Positions 33,128 to 45,597 are shown, counted from the stretch's first letter. The stretch: DNA of 64,000 nt from Catenaria anguillulae PL171 (GCA_002102555.1 MCFL01000027.1:271212-335211), one strand, 5' to 3'. Numbers and translations: made by a program. Notes: generated by a model not told the origin, from the letters alone.

Positions 33128-35527
33128 TCACAGACGGACAGCCTTGACAATGGCCTCATCCTGCTTCAATGCATTCAACGCATCTTGCTCGCTCACATTC
33201 AATTGCGCCACGCCCGCCCGTGCATCATACAGCACAATGCCCAGTGACGCCAACGTGGCCAGCGTTCGCGGAATCACATACATGCCGCCATCAGGTAACA
33301 CGCGGCTCACGGGCGCTGCCGGCTTGGCCTTGCCCTTTGCCTTGCCCTTTGCCGCCTTTCCCTTGCCCGCGGATGTCGCCGCCGCCGCCGGTGTGCTGGC
33401 CATGGCCGAAATCTCGCTTGCCGTCTGCCTGACATCCTCGACATCCACCTCGACCACACCCGAGCGCCGCTGTGCAAGCACCATGACGGCCACCACGAGC
33501 TTTTGCACCCAGCTGGCGCCCTGTGCCAGATACTGCCCGCTCGGTGCACTGTACATTTCCTTGCTAGCCAAATCAATGTGTTTGGCCAACACCCGGATGG
33601 GCACTACGTGGCCGCTCGGCACGGGCTTGCCGATTGCTTCGGTTTCGGCAAGCTCAACGGCGCGTCGGGTAATGTCGAGGGCGCGGCGAGCATCACCATT
33701 GACGGCCGCCACACGAAGCGCTACGAGTTTGATGGCGTCGAGCGAGACGACCTTGCCCTTGCTCGGATCGTCGGGAGAAACACCCAAGCGCGACTGCAAG
33801 ATCATGCCGAGTTGCATGGCAGAGTATGGCTGGAAATCAATGCGCGACTTGCCCAACCGGGACGCCACTTTTTTCGCAAGCAACCGCTCGGGCAAGTCCA
33901 TGGTGTTTGCAATGGCAACCACCAGCAGCTTGGACCCTTCGGCTTGCGCCCAGTCGGTCAGATCGTACATGACGCCCTGACGCTTGGTCACGAGCAAGTC
34001 GAGTTCGTCGAGCAGCAAGATGGTCATGGGTCGCGCTGGGTCGGGGCGCGCATAGTAGCGTGACAGCAGGTCTTGTGCGTGCGTGTCGGTGACGCGCGTG
34101 CCGCCCGTCAGGCCCGCGTACAGGGTGCTGTAGGATTGGAGCGGGTCGAGCACGCGCATGCCGTTGACTTCGACAAAGTTGAATTTCGGAAACTCCTACC
34201 AAGTGCCATGGGTCGGGAATACGGCCGTCAATGTTGGACACAGCTGCGAGAGAAAGCGCCTGGGGACGTACGCCTGCATCCACCGAGTCTTGCAACAATC
34301 GAATCACTTCAAAAACGTGGCCGTCTTGCCCGTGCCAGGCACACCCGACACATCTGCAGACATGACACGTGTCAGGGATGTATGGTTGACGATGCTTGTT
34401 GGAGGGGGGGGGGAAACAAAAACGTACACAAGCATTGACCATTCTCGTTCCGCAACGCCTCACTCACAAAATCATACACGGCCGCAAACTCGTCTTCGCG
34501 ACAAGGCAAACTCTCGGGCACGGCGCTGACGTGCAACACCTGCTTTGCGGCCGCATAACTCGCAACCTGTTCCATGGTTGGCCGCGCACGCAGCTTTGGG
34601 ATGTGGCTGATGTTCACTGCTGACAGGATGCGTTTTTTGACGGTGCGCGCACGCTTTGTGGCGGGAGTGCGCCGAGGAGTTGACTTGGCGGTGTTTTCGT
34701 CGTCAGAGGACGAGTCCGAGTCGGGTGCTGACCGTTTGGTTGCGCCACGGAGGCGGGGGAGGTGCGCAGCGTTGGACTTGTGCGAGGGTTGTTGAATGCC
34801 TTGAGGTTGGCGCGGCGTTTGCGGGTTGCGGTTGCGCGTGGGGTAGCAACCGTGTCCTCGTCGCTTTCCTCGCCATCATCGTTTTCCTCTTCGCTGTCCG
34901 ATCCCGACTCGGATTCCGACGCATTTGCTTGGGCATCATCATCCGTTGCCGCCCGATACACATCCTCGTCGTCGATTTCCTCCCCTTCACTGGAAGACGA
35001 AGACGACGATGCTGGATCATCCGCAGCCGCTGCAGCCGCCGCCACGACAGGATCGACATCCATCTCATCATCATGGCCCAAAGCGGCCGCAGATCGCTTG
35101 GTGCGTGGTCGAACCGTGCGCACGGCTGCGGCCGTTCGGCCCGCCGCCGCCGCGGCGGCTGGGTGTTGCGCGCGCCGGCGCAGGTCGTGGCATGGGTGAG
35201 GGCGTGGATCGAGACGCAGCAGGCGTGCGTGTGCGTGTTGATCGGCGAAGTGTGGGACTTTCTGGTGCTTGCTGTTCATGGTCATCATCTTCATCTTGAT
35301 CATTGTTGGATGATTTCGGGTCGGGTTCGGGTGTGGGTGCCGTGTTTCGGCCGCGGCGGGCTTTGGCGTTCTTGGCTGTTGTTTGGAGGGGCTGCCCTTG
35401 ATTTGGCGGCTGCCGTGGTGCGAGACGAGGATGCGACTGCTGGTGTTCGGCGGGTTGATGATCTTGACGGGTGAGCCGGAGCTGGGCCGTCGGCTGGTGC
35501 TGGAGTGGACTTGCGGCGGGGAGGCAT
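33128..35527 (-). CDS. ORC1: Origin recognition complex subunit 1 (ORC1), frame broken once
   Basis: The AAA+ half reads in order: VSAVPESLPCREDEF, Walker A VSGVPGTGKTATF, FPKFNFVEVNGMRV, Walker B TILLLDELDLLVTKRQG, sensor-1 VVAIANTMDLPER, then GDARRALDITRRAVE and a winged-helix end. MDLPER and DELDLL are ORC1 signatures. The start MPPRRKST (35527) leads a disordered Ser/Asp/Glu/Ala-rich region; exon joins there are not fully resolved and I see no BAH domain. The codon after the Walker A block hits a stop unless one base is added to the homopolymer at 34311-34315; then the frame continues EVIRLLQDSVDAG, the family sequence. Introns include the one between GQC and VSGVPG and one just before FPKFNF. 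ORC1 marks replication origins in the nucleus. Confidence 0.88.
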
Positions 35528-36266
35528 TGTGTGATTGAGGGGCAGAGGTGAGACTTGAGATTCAGTGTTGACATTGGCATTGACGTGCATTGGCCTAAAC
35601 ATGTATTAATGTCAAGCTCAATTTTCTTTGTGGTCAAGCTGAACACTGATGAGTTGAGACGCGCGCTGGATCGGCGGTCCATCTGGATTGGGTGTGTCGT
35701 CGACCACACATGTCTGATCGCGAGATGCCGATCCTATCCTGATCGATTCCGACTTCCAATGGCGTTGTCCAACACGACTTCTACGTACTTCTACCACCGT
35801 TGACCGCAAGACCTCGTCGGCTGCTGGATCTCGGCAGTTAGCAAGATCGCTCTCGCGCTCACCTTCCCGTTCGCGCTCACCCGTCTGTGGGCTGGGACGC
35901 CGACCACAAGGCCGCTTGTGCGGGGAGCGCAGCCGCACCCCGAACGGTGACCATTGCAGTGGCACCAAACCCCCGCGGCATGCCTCACGGACTCGTCGTT
36001 CTCACGCTCTTGCTCTCGTTCTCCCTCGATGCCGTGCCGGGCCACCTCTCTGTCGGGACAGGGCAGCGGCTCGGATTTCGGACGCCACGTCATCGATTCA
36101 ACACCACGGTTGGTGGACTCGATGGCTACATGAGCGGTCCTGAAGATGACAAACCGCTCCGGACCACATGGGTGCGTCTCGGAAGTTGGATGGTTTTCTG
36201 GAAGGATTGACCGGGCCGAGAACATAGGTATGCGCTCCTGAAGCGTTCGCCAAGTTTACCGAAAGC
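35528..36266. other. Gene-poor region upstream of ORC1
   Basis: 739 bp. It holds the ORC1 promoter. Open frames of 100-145 codons on both strands show no recognisable domain. No RNA gene or repeat seen. Confidence 0.5.
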
Positions 36267-36944
36267 GTGGCGGGAAGGACTTGCTACTGTCCGGGAGCGT
36301 ACGCCCCAAGTCAGAGGACAAGTTGCTGCCAGATTAACAAGGACCTGTCTCTCCGGTGCCAAAGTCGCCTGGACAACATCCCAAGCATCGGACAATTCTC
36401 GACCAACGCCCTCGACAAGGGCCTTTCGTTGGTGACGAGGATCGCCGCAGTCGTCATGGGTCTCGCCACGGCGCTACATGAGCGCCGCATGTCGACCGAT
36501 CAAGTAGCCGACCGTCTATTTGCCGTGGGGCACACCCTTGCCGGCAAATCGGCCCACATGCGCCGCGCTCTTGCCGCCTACCACTCAGCGAATCGCGGCC
36601 CTACGGTGAGCATGACAAGAGCCCTCGAGGCAGTCAGTGGCATAAAGGCGGCTGAGGTTGACGGCCGCCCCATCCTGTACACCAAGACCAACCTTGAAGT
36701 CGTCATCGAGGCGATCAAACCAAAGCACATGTCCAAGGAGAAATCGCGCGACGATTTCCGCGATCGCCGTCCCGACGACCGCGAGTACGACCGCTCTGAC
36801 ACTGGCCAACGTGTGGGCGAAAGTACCTCAACAAAGGCGCCACGGGCGGCAACGAAAGCAACGACCGGTCCGAGCCGCTTCGCCGCCCAGGACCACCCAG
36901 ACCGGCCAGCCGATATTGACGCTGCAGCTCGCCGCAGCCGGTAA
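36267..36944 (+). CDS. Unidentified 225-residue protein, possible mobile-element remnant
   Basis: An open frame of 226 codons. The first 35 residues (Cys-rich) look random, but from about residue 45 the composition is protein-like: LVTRIAAVVMGLATALHERR, then VADRLFAVGHTLAGKSAHMR and a charged stretch DDFRDRRPDDREYDRSD before a basic, Ala/Thr-rich end. It sits alone in about 2.6 kb of gene-poor DNA and shows no splice sites that I trust. The helical, then basic/polar, layout is reminiscent of gag-like proteins of retroelements, but no zinc knuckle, RT or integrase is near. I do not recognise it. Confidence 0.35.
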   Translation: MAGRTCYCPGAYAPSQRTSCCQINKDLSLRCQSRLDNIPSIGQFSTNALDKGLSLVTRIAAVVMGLATALHERRMSTDQVADRLFAVGHTLAGKSAHMRRALAAYHSANRGPTVSMTRALEAVSGIKAAEVDGRPILYTKTNLEVVIEAIKPKHMSKEKSRDDFRDRRPDDREYDRSDTGQRVGESTSTKAPRAATKATTGPSRFAAQDHPDRPADIDAAARRSR

Positions 36945-38170
36945 GCTTTCAGGATCCACATGTGATGTCTTCCATAAATACTTGTCCGTATCATTGAAAA
37001 CTCCTCTTATGTCTTGGGTCGGCTCTAGAAAGTCTTCTGCCGCACCCTCAGCCAGCGATCGCAGTGTCAGGCCGATTCCATCACCTCGCCTTGAAGGCGA
37101 TCCGGCTGACGCTCCACAGCAGATCAAAGCTCGTTCGCAGGTTCATGTCAAAGGGTCTGCCGCTTAAATACCTTCAAGAAGGAGCCGAAGCAACGGCCCG
37201 TCGCCAGAGAGATAAAGCTCGACACGAACACAATCGCGTGCTTGCGTCAGTGTGAAGGCGTCATGGATCGCAAAGGGAGAGTGGGTCTCAGGCACGGTGG
37301 GGATGAACACAGTACATGGAATGTATAATGATGACGATTACCAAAGAGCCGGAAGATGATGGGGAGACGGAATACAAGCAGATATGGATGGTGCGAAACG
37401 TGAACGTGGATGCTGGTCCTGTTGTTTTGCGAGTCGATGTCGTGGTAGCCAGGGTTGTCTACTCGTGGTCGGTGGGTGTTGGCGTATACTTGCGGTGGAG
37501 AGGCATTGACAGCACTTTCCTTCAGATTCGAGCTCCAACTCCGCTTTGCGACTGGGCTTCCAATGACCCCAGTCATGACACGCGCTGAATCGACGACCCA
37601 ACCATAGAAGGTCCGTGGAACGACGTGCGATGCCGATCCTCGACCACGCCATCCACCAGACGCAAGTCGGCCATCTGTCATTGCGAACCGGTCTCTTTCC
37701 AGCATTGCCACCGGTAAGCGTCTGTTTCTCCTATGCAATAAACACCACCATGTCAATGTTACCGTACTCTGCACTCTGCGATGACGGATCGCGCTTCTCG
37801 TCATGAACCACAGCCGTTACGCCCGACACCGCTGGTGACAAGGGTGATCCAGTGTACCAACGTACTGCCGAACCGCTGTTGGTTGATGCGGAAGCGCTCA
37901 CCAAACCACGCAGGGTCAAGTGCGGCGACAACGACAGGTGCGAATGTCGTCAACTCGTTACTAACCTCGTGACTTCCATCACCATGTCTGTTCCATCCAC
38001 TCGCACCTTGAACCGAATCGTCGCACCCGACAACGCTTAACTCACTGCTCCAAGTCTCGTCGTTTGACTTGCCACGCCTCGCTCATGTCCACCATTCCTG
38101 GCCACGTCATAATCGCCCGCTCCACCATCCATCAACGCCCAAAACACTTGCAAAGCGAGCAGAAATCACA
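36945..38170. other. Gene-poor region before RPS11
   Basis: 1.2 kb. Frames on both strands (for example 37247-37804 minus) are open but show no domain. The last 150 bp form the RPS11 promoter/5' UTR. Together with the ORF on the left this may be relict mobile DNA. Confidence 0.45.
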
Positions 38171-38729
38171 ATGGCGGATATTCAAACCGAAAAGGCTTTC
38201 CAAAAGCAGGCCATCTTCTTGAACGCCAAGCAGGTTGGCGCCAAGAAGCGCGGCCAGCGCTGGTACAAGGATGTTGGTCTCGGCTTCAAGACCCCCAAGG
38301 AGGCGATTGAGGGCCACTACGTTGACAAGAAGTGCCCCTTCACCGGCGACGTGTCGATCCGCGGCCGTATCCTCACTGGCACCATTGTGTCCAACAAGAT
38401 GAAGCGCACCGTCATCTTGCGTCGTGAGTACCTCCACTACGTCAAGAAGTACAACCGTTACGAGAAGCGCCATCGCAACCTTGCCGCTCACTTGTCGCCC
38501 GCTTTCGTTGGTGTTGAGAACGGTGATGTTGCCACCGTCGGCCAGTGCCGGTATGTTTTTTTTTTTTCTACCCGTTTCACCCTTTTTCGAATTGTTTTGG
38601 GCAAAAGTGACATACTGACGGTGTGACATGGTTTGCGTTTTCAACAGCCCTCTCTCCAAGACCGTGCGCTTCAACGTGCTCAAGATCCAAAAGGCCATTG
38701 CTGGCTCCAAGCAGTTCAAGAAGTTCTAA
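38171..38729 (+). CDS. RPS11: 40S ribosomal protein S11 (uS17)
   Basis: Two exons (38171-38550, 38648-38729) give 153 residues. The start [13 protein letters not shown], then [10 protein letters not shown]-like [73 protein letters not shown], and the end [20 protein letters not shown] match uS17 along its whole length. It binds 18S rRNA in the small subunit body. The intron begins GTATG followed by a T-rich tract. A canonical AATAAA lies 63 nt past the stop. Codon use is strongly biased towards C-ending codons compared with neighbours, as expected of a highly expressed gene. Confidence 0.97.
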
Positions 38730-39071
38730 AACATCTTGATGTTGGAATTGCTTTGACCGTGTTGTGTGCTTGCTGCCAATGCTTGTCTCCCAATAAATTT
38801 GGTTCCTGTAATCTTACGGATCGAACACCTCTGCTCGCAAACAGCAGTCATCTTAAGCCGGTCCGGCGTATTCAACTCTGCTCCGAACAAGCCTGAGTTG
38901 CGACATGAATTGAGTCGGAACCAGTGTGAGAGCTGCTGCAGGAGAAGTCAGATGATGAAGTGCCCAAAAGTGAGCGGGGATACACAAGCTACGTTAGATT
39001 TATCAAATGCGCGGTGACACAACAGTCGCACACCAACCTCCAATCCCACCTCCCTTGAGCCTTACACACAA
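38730..39071. other. Convergent 3' region, RPS11 / cardiolipin synthase
   Basis: 342 bp with the RPS11 3' UTR (AATAAA at 38792-38797) and the 3' UTR of the opposite gene. Nothing else seen. Confidence 0.6.
38792..38797 (+). terminator. Polyadenylation signal AATAAA of RPS11
   Basis: A perfect AATAAA hexamer sits 63 nt after the RPS11 stop codon, an ordinary distance for cleavage and polyadenylation. Confidence 0.65.
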
Positions 39072-40294
39072 TCAAGCGCGATCACGACTTTTGCTCATGC
39101 TCATTGCTGCTCGGCCGCTTGCCATCCTCGGGGGCGGTTGCAAATACCTGACAGCATCCTTGGAAAACACATAGCTCAACCCGCTCCACACGGTGGTTGT
39201 GGCCACAACCCACTGCGCAGGGATGTGCCATGTGGCCCACAGCGACGTGACGAGCGGAATGCTCGTGGCACTCAGCGCAGCACCCATGAAAAGGAGCTGG
39301 AGCGCCGTGTTGATTTTGGAAATGGTTGTGGGCCGCACTTCGGCAGAGGGAAGCGAAAAGTCCCAGAAGCGAGCAAAGGTTTTCTGCGAACGAGCGCAAG
39401 CAAGTTAGACGGGGGCGAGGGGCGAGGGGGGGGGGCGACAATTGAGGTCGACGTACTGGCGGTGGGAGCGACTTGTAGCGAATGACAAACGAGGAAATGA
39501 CCAGGCCGACGTCACGGCCAATAATCAAACCAGCCAATGGCACTATATCCGTCGCACGCCAAGCCTGCAGGTGTCAGTTTGGATCCGCAAGAGGCAAGAC
39601 ACACTACATGCCTGATGGATAACAAGCACGTACCAGGAATCACGCCAGCCATTCCCAAGCTCACCGTCAACGTCGCCATCAACGCCTTATCTGCCATGGG
39701 ATCCAAAATGGTCCCCAAAACACTCTTCATATCAAAGGTGCGCGCAATAAACCCGTCCAAGAGATCCGTAACTGCCGACGCGGCAAACAGGCCCAGCGCC
39801 CAGTCGTACTGGCCCTTGACAATCAGGTATCCGAGCACGGGCGTGCTGAGCAGCCGTGCAAGAGACATGGCGTTGGGAATGGTGTAAATGTTTTCATGCA
39901 CGTCAGCGGGGGTGCCTGGTGGTTTGGGTAAGCGGAAGGAGGTGGGCGAGCGCGGGGACGAAGAGATTGTCGTGTCGGTGGCCGAGGTGGACACTTGAGG
40001 AATGGATGTAAGCGGAGAAGGGATGGGCCGAGAGCCGCCTCCCGAAGACGCTGACCCAGAAGACACATTTGGCGACTTGGATGGCGAGGACGACGACGAG
40101 CTTGACGTCGACATTGGCCGGCTGTGTGCATGAAATGCGCTCGTCGGCGCAAACATTGACCGGCCCATCACTGTGGTAGCTGCGGTCGGGGATGGGTGTG
40201 CAGAGATGGCCATGATCCGGCGCGGTGTGGTGGAGGCAATGGCGGCCGAGGCGGCGGCGCTGAGCCCTTGGCGGCAACGAAAGAGTCCAATCAT
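39072..40294 (-). CDS. CRD1: Mitochondrial cardiolipin synthase (CMP-forming)
   Basis: Three exons (40294-39634, 39542-39457, 39383-39072) join to 352 residues. The N-terminal 120 residues are basic/Ser-rich and suit mitochondrial import. The CDP-alcohol phosphatidyltransferase motif D-G-x2-A-R-x8-G-x3-D-x3-D is complete in DLLDGFIARTFDMKSVLGTI followed by LDPMADKAL. Flanking blocks IYTIPNAMSLARLLSTPVLG and PLAGLIIGRDVGLVISSFVI identify the Crd1 branch. The enzyme joins CDP-diacylglycerol and phosphatidylglycerol to make cardiolipin in the inner membrane. For the first intron I chose the TATAG acceptor since it gives IPVPLAGLIIGRD, as expected. Confidence 0.92.
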
Positions 40295-40561
40295 GACGGC
40301 GGTGGTTTAGATGGAATGCATCGAGTCTCAAAGGTCCATTATTGGCGTACATAGACGCAGGGAGAGCGTTGATATTGAAGCATGCGTTCAGTCCTGCATG
40401 TCGCTCGGATCGGATACCGATGTTGAGAGGTGATGCAACTGACAAAGACAAAAAGCGGGCCAATCAATCGGAGACATTACTGAAAGTATTGACAGGCCCA
40501 TAAATGTCGCTAATCCATCAGATGATTCAATATCAGTATACAAAACACCGCCATCGATTTC

Positions 40562-43500
40562 TCAAAACCCCTGTGTCCGCTTCCGCTTTCTTGGGGGCTG
40601 CCCTGCAGGCTGCGACAGCGACATGCCTCCAAACCCGAAATCCATGCCTTGCGATGGTCGGCTCACATGTGCCGGTTGCGACATGCTCGGCATAGGACCC
40701 GTGGAAGCTTGGCTTGGTGCTGGTGGACCAAGTTGTGACAGCGTCGACGGGGGAAGCTGCGACGCAGAAGCAGGCGGCCAGGCATACGGGTCGGGCTGCG
40801 ATGACGACATGGGCATGAGCTGGGATGGGGGTGGCGGAGGTGGAGGCGGTGCCTGCGACGACGACAAGGCCGAGGTGGAGCCGAACCCGAAATCGAATGA
40901 TAACGCCATTGAGCGCCGCCCCGTCAGCGGTTGCGATTGTGGTGGCGGTGCGTGCTGTGTCCAGGAGCTCGAGTCGACAACGTGCGACTGCTGGTGATGA
41001 TGAGAATGATGCTGTGACAAAGACGGTGGTGGTGGTAATGGAGGCGGCTGCGAAAAGAAGCCCAGCGGCGCGGAAACCCGGCTTGCATGGGGCTGCTGGC
41101 TCGCACTTGCGAAACCAGGCACCTGCGATGACGACGGCGCGGGTCGGGTAGGCTGCGACGCGTATGGTGGAAACGGTTGGTGCTGCTGCTGCGATGACGA
41201 GAGGGCAGGCGGGCCACGTTTTGTGATTTTGGACCCAAGACTAAACAGCGGCGCGCTTGCTCGACTTCGTTGAGTGGATGTCGCTGCGACTTGAGATGCC
41301 GAGGGTGGTGGTGGCGGCGGCTGAGGCGGGCCAAATGTTGTACTTGCGGCACCAACCATTTCTGTCCACTTTCCCGCGAGCGCCTGTGTCCCCGAGGTCC
41401 ACTCGATTGATTCGAGCTTGGACTTTCCTTTGAACGATGCTTGTAGAATGGACGACTTGAGCAACTGTACGTGACCAGGAACGTCGGCGTTGCCATCCTC
41501 GACTATCGGCGGCGGTTGACACGCCTTACGAATGCAATGTGCAATCGCAGCAATCCTCCGCAGATCAGCCCGTTTCTGGTCCCGTGGAAACACTTGCGCC
41601 AAATCCCAATCGTCATCGGGCGTGAACCCGACCAACGTCTTCAATCGCGCCAACCCATCGTCTCCAAACTCGCTCGCCGACAACACACTCGACTCGGACA
41701 CTTCTCCAAACAGCTCACCTTTGGCCGCTTGGGCAATAAGCGACCTCAACTTCTCGTCTGGATCCGCAAGAAACTTGCGGCCGTGGAACTTGAATGCGAT
41801 TGGCGCAGGTGGATTCATCCATTCATCGCGATCCGGCACAAGATGCAATCCGGCCAACTGCTCCGTCACCTCGGCCACCTCAACAGCATCCTCAGGCCTA
41901 TTTCCCTTGACGGCCCCAACGCCCGTGACAACAGGCACCTCGCGCGACAGCACACATCCGTCGGCAAACGCTTGCACGACCACCAGCGCTTGGCCCTCGC
42001 GAACCGGGACCATGGCGCATCCGACCAAGGGCGCGTCTTGCGGAAACTCGACGTGCTTGATGCGCTCGACGGTGCGCAGTCCGACCAACCATTCGTTTGC
42101 GGGCGTAGCTTGCTTGACTTTCGGAAGCTCGCGCGGGAGCATGGGCTGACAAACGGATCGACGTGCCAATAAAGCGCCGCCTCCGTTTGCGGGATCAATG
42201 CGAATGGGTAAGAGGTGCGTCGTGTGATGCAAAATGCTTGCCGAGGCCAAGACCAAGGTGTCGCCTGCAATCGAAACCGGGTCGAGAAGATGGACGCCCA
42301 GCTCGCGGCTCATGGTACATCCAAGTACGCCCAGCACGCCTACGCGAACAGGCTCGCGCGCGTCAATCAGGACCAGTTGCGGGCCCGAGGCAATGATGAG
42401 CGTGTCGGACCGTGCATCACACGCCATGTGTTGAATCGAGACGGGCGTCGGTAGTGGCGTGCCGGGTGCTAATGCCTGCGATGTTGTGGGTACGGTCCAA
42501 ACAGGCTCGATTGTGGCACTGGGCTGTGGCGCGCGGAGGTCGAGGCGGTACACGGTGGTGGGCGTGTGGACAAAGATGAAGCGCGGCGAAGGCGACCAGA
42601 GACATGTGACGTGTGATGCCGGTGCGGGATCCGTTCGTTCTGGGTCGGCACTGGGGTCCGAGTCTGGATTTGGGGGCAGTGGAAGCGACGACGAGGATTG
42701 CGAGCGGCGGCGTGAACGGCGGGGTTTTACACGCTCGACGGTGGATTTCGCCAACTCTTCTTGCCGTTGCTTGGCAAGCACCGGATCAATGAAGCGCAGC
42801 ACGTCGAGCTCGGACAAGATCAATTTGAGCCGCTTTGACGATGACGACGGCGAGTCCCGCCACAAGTACATGCCGGCGGCAGTGGACATCAACACTTCGG
42901 TTGCGCTAAATGGCGAGGCGCATATCCGCGTGCATCGGTGTGACAAATCGATCGAGTCGAGGAGTTGTGCGGCGGCGAATGGCTGCGTTGAGCTGGATGC
43001 AGAGGTAGTGAAGGCGGAGGCGTGCGAAACGACAATGCGATAGATGTTGACTCGGTACTCGGAGCGGACGGAAACAAGTGTGTGCTCGGCCGGCAATGCA
43101 TCAGTTTGATCCGCAGTCAGTGTGTGCCGCAGCGGCGAGACTGAGATTTCGAGCAGTGATGCGCCGAGTAGAGTGGCAAGAGAAAGCGTGGATGAAGATT
43201 GTGGCGGTGTACAAGAGGTATCAATGGCAGAGACAGAGAGTGCGTTATTGAGTGCCGTGAAAGCGAATGTAATGTGAGACTCCACATTCGACTGGACAAG
43301 TGCGAGACAGTTGCCCTGGCCGTCAAGGACAAAGCTTGGTGAGGTGCACTGGACAGCGTCGTCGTGGGCAATATCTGTGAGCAAGCTGGTTGAGATTGGC
43401 CCGAGGTCGGGGTGGAGGGCTCGGAGCGAAGCAATCTTTTTGGGGTAGCTGTCACGCTGTGTCAGGACGTGGGTTGCTGGCGGGATGTAACAGGTTGTCG

Positions 43501-43914
43501 GCGGGGACAGTAGCATGTGATTCCGAGGAGGACCCAGTGCCATTGGAAGCTCTCCTGCAAGACACAATATGTGTGATGAGCTGCAAGTCGAGTCAACAGG
43601 ACATCATGCGCACACACCATTGTCTTCGGGTCGTAGTCAGAACCGTGCCGTTGCCTTGCCGGTCGATGCAATCCGAGGACATTTCCTGCAAATGTCCAAG
43701 TGCCGCGCTTGGCCTTGTCCAATTGTGACGAAGTAGGTAACACATGGGTTGATGTGGACGTCGCAAGGCTGCGGCCGTGATGGTGATACCGGCCTGCCGC
43801 CAACAGGCCCACATCAATCACATCAGCGGGGCCTAGGGATGCTGCCCGCGGAGCACTGAATGCGCCGAGTGCTGGCAGTGTGGTTGCATTTGCTTCCGAT
43901 TTCCATTGCGCCAT
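40562..43914 (-). CDS. RNA polymerase I initiation factor Rrn6/TAF1C-like
   Basis: One exon of about 990 codons (40562 to about 43560) plus a probable short upstream exon starting MAQWKSEANATTLPALGAF at 43914; the joining intron near 43565-43610 is unresolved. The N-terminal two-thirds read like a WD/beta-propeller: SYRVNIYRIVVSH-type strands, VTCLWSPSPRFIFVHTPTTV, YRLDLRAP, and later DTLVLASASIL. A helical stretch follows, then a Ser/Gln/Pro-rich tail full of SSSQ and SQP repeats, ending KRKRTQGF. The SQ/P-rich tail with a final basic run and GF is the hallmark of Rrn6/TAF1C, the core-factor subunit recruiting Pol I to rDNA. Overall similarity is low, so this is a probable call. Confidence 0.6.
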
Positions 43915-44105
43915 TTTGGTTGCAATCGTGAGTGACTGAACCTGATCCAGAAAGACCTGCAGACTTGAAGGCTCACTCTCAACTCCGTCCAGTCAAGTGG
44001 TGTCAAAGCGAAGCATTCAAAAATGGTCCTGCCAACGAAGCAGAAAGATAGAACACAATACAAAAAGCAACAGAATCACCTCGACAACGCTCACAGCCAA
44101 TTGGC

Positions 44106-45582
44106 CTATCCACGGTTCCAGTTGCGATTGCCTGCTCCACGAGGATTGTCTGTTCGTTGTGGGGGCAAGAGCAACGTTGTAAGTGACTGAAATCACGGCA
44201 TGCGCACAGTGCAAACTGGGTCGTACCATCGGTAAACGCATCCCACTCGCGCTTCTTGTACGTCCGGCGGTCTGCCACCTCATCGTCATCCGAATCCGAA
44301 TCTTGCTTTTGGTCGTTGGGATCCTGCCTGAATGGTTGCCAAATCGAGTGAGAAAAATCTGCCCGTTGCGGAAACGAAAGCGGAAGCAAAAGCGACGCGA
44401 AAGGACGTACTTGGGCAAAATGCCACCGCGCTCCATCTCGGCATCAATATACTCCTCAATGCTCATGGTGGGCAACCGATGACTCGGCCGAAACACTTTG
44501 CCCTGCTCAATCGCCCGCTGAGACACGAGTGTAAATGGGCGCATGGGCCGCCCTTGTGCATCCAACAAGCCGTTGCCCGCAGGTGCGCCGCCCAATCGGA
44601 CACCGTCCAGCCGCGACGCCAAGTCGTCCTCGTTGCGTCCGCGATTCCGCTGCGGATCCCGTCCACCATCGACACCGGCACTGGCTGCGGCCGCTTCGGT
44701 TGCTTGAATCATGCGCTCGACCATGGGCAGCTCGTCACGGACCATTTCCAGCTCGTCCTTTGCCTTGTCAACCCAGTGCGTCATGAGCAATTTGACAAAG
44801 TCGCGCGAGAGGACCTCATCATCATCAAAATCATCGTCATCAACACCATCCCCGTCGCCGCTCCGTGTAATGTACTTGTTGCCACCCGTCGACGGCGTGG
44901 CCTCACGTGGGGCGAGCGACGAGAATCCCGAAGTGACAGAAGCCAAGAACGAGGCGGGCAGCATGGGCCGGTGACTCGCTATGGCTTTCCGCTGGGCGGC
45001 CGCTGCCAATGTTTCGTTAAGACTGGCCATGCGTGCTTGGCGCTCCTTGCCAGCCTTGAATCGTGCAATCTTTTCGTTCCTCCTTGTTGCCGCATTCCCA
45101 CCTGTGCCGCCGCCCGAAATCTGGTCCATGCCGAAACTGGCGACATCGGCCATGGCCACGTCGCCAGGACTGGCCAGCCCGAACCGGCTGGCAATCGTCA
45201 GATATGCATGCCAGTGGCCGACCACACGCAACAAGGCCGCGCGGCGATCCCTGGGACTGGATGTGCGCACGCGGGCCTCTGCGTCTGCGAGATAAGCGTC
45301 GGTGAGCAAAAGCGGCAAGTTGGACGTGGCAACGTCGTCCCAGTCCTCGTTGGGCGAGAAGAGGCGGGCAGAGCGGATGCGGCGCGAGCAGTGGAGCAGC
45401 GTATCGCGGGCGGCAAGGATGGCGGCGTCGGTTGGGTAAGGGTCTGTGGCTGAGAGGGTGGCGAGGGCGTCAAAGAAGAGCTGGGTAAGCGGTTTGGTGG
45501 CCAGGTGATCGGGGTGTGGGGCTGTGTCGCCGGTGGCCGAGGGGGTGAGGGCACCGGTAGCAGGGGTGGTGGCGAGGGACAT
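44106..45582 (-). CDS. TAP42: Tap42/alpha4 PP2A-associated regulator
   Basis: Three exons (45582-44411, 44327-44227, 44149-44106) give 438 residues. The helical N-terminus carries LHCSRRIRSARLFSPNEDWD and LPLLLTDAYLADAEAR. The central RRNEKIARFKAGKERQARM holds the arginine-rich patch that binds PP2A-type catalytic subunits. RDFVKLLMTHWVDKAKDELE and RPFTLVSQRAIEQGKVFRPS follow, then MSIEEYIDAEMERGGILPK. The end KKREWDAFTDDNPRGAGNRN matches the invariant Tap42 tail. In fungi Tap42 links TORC1 to PP2A/Sit4 phosphatases in the cytosol. The ATG at 45582 was chosen over an upstream in-frame TTG. Upstream lies an HSE-like array. Confidence 0.93.
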
Positions 45583-45597
45583 TGTGGGTTTGGCCAA

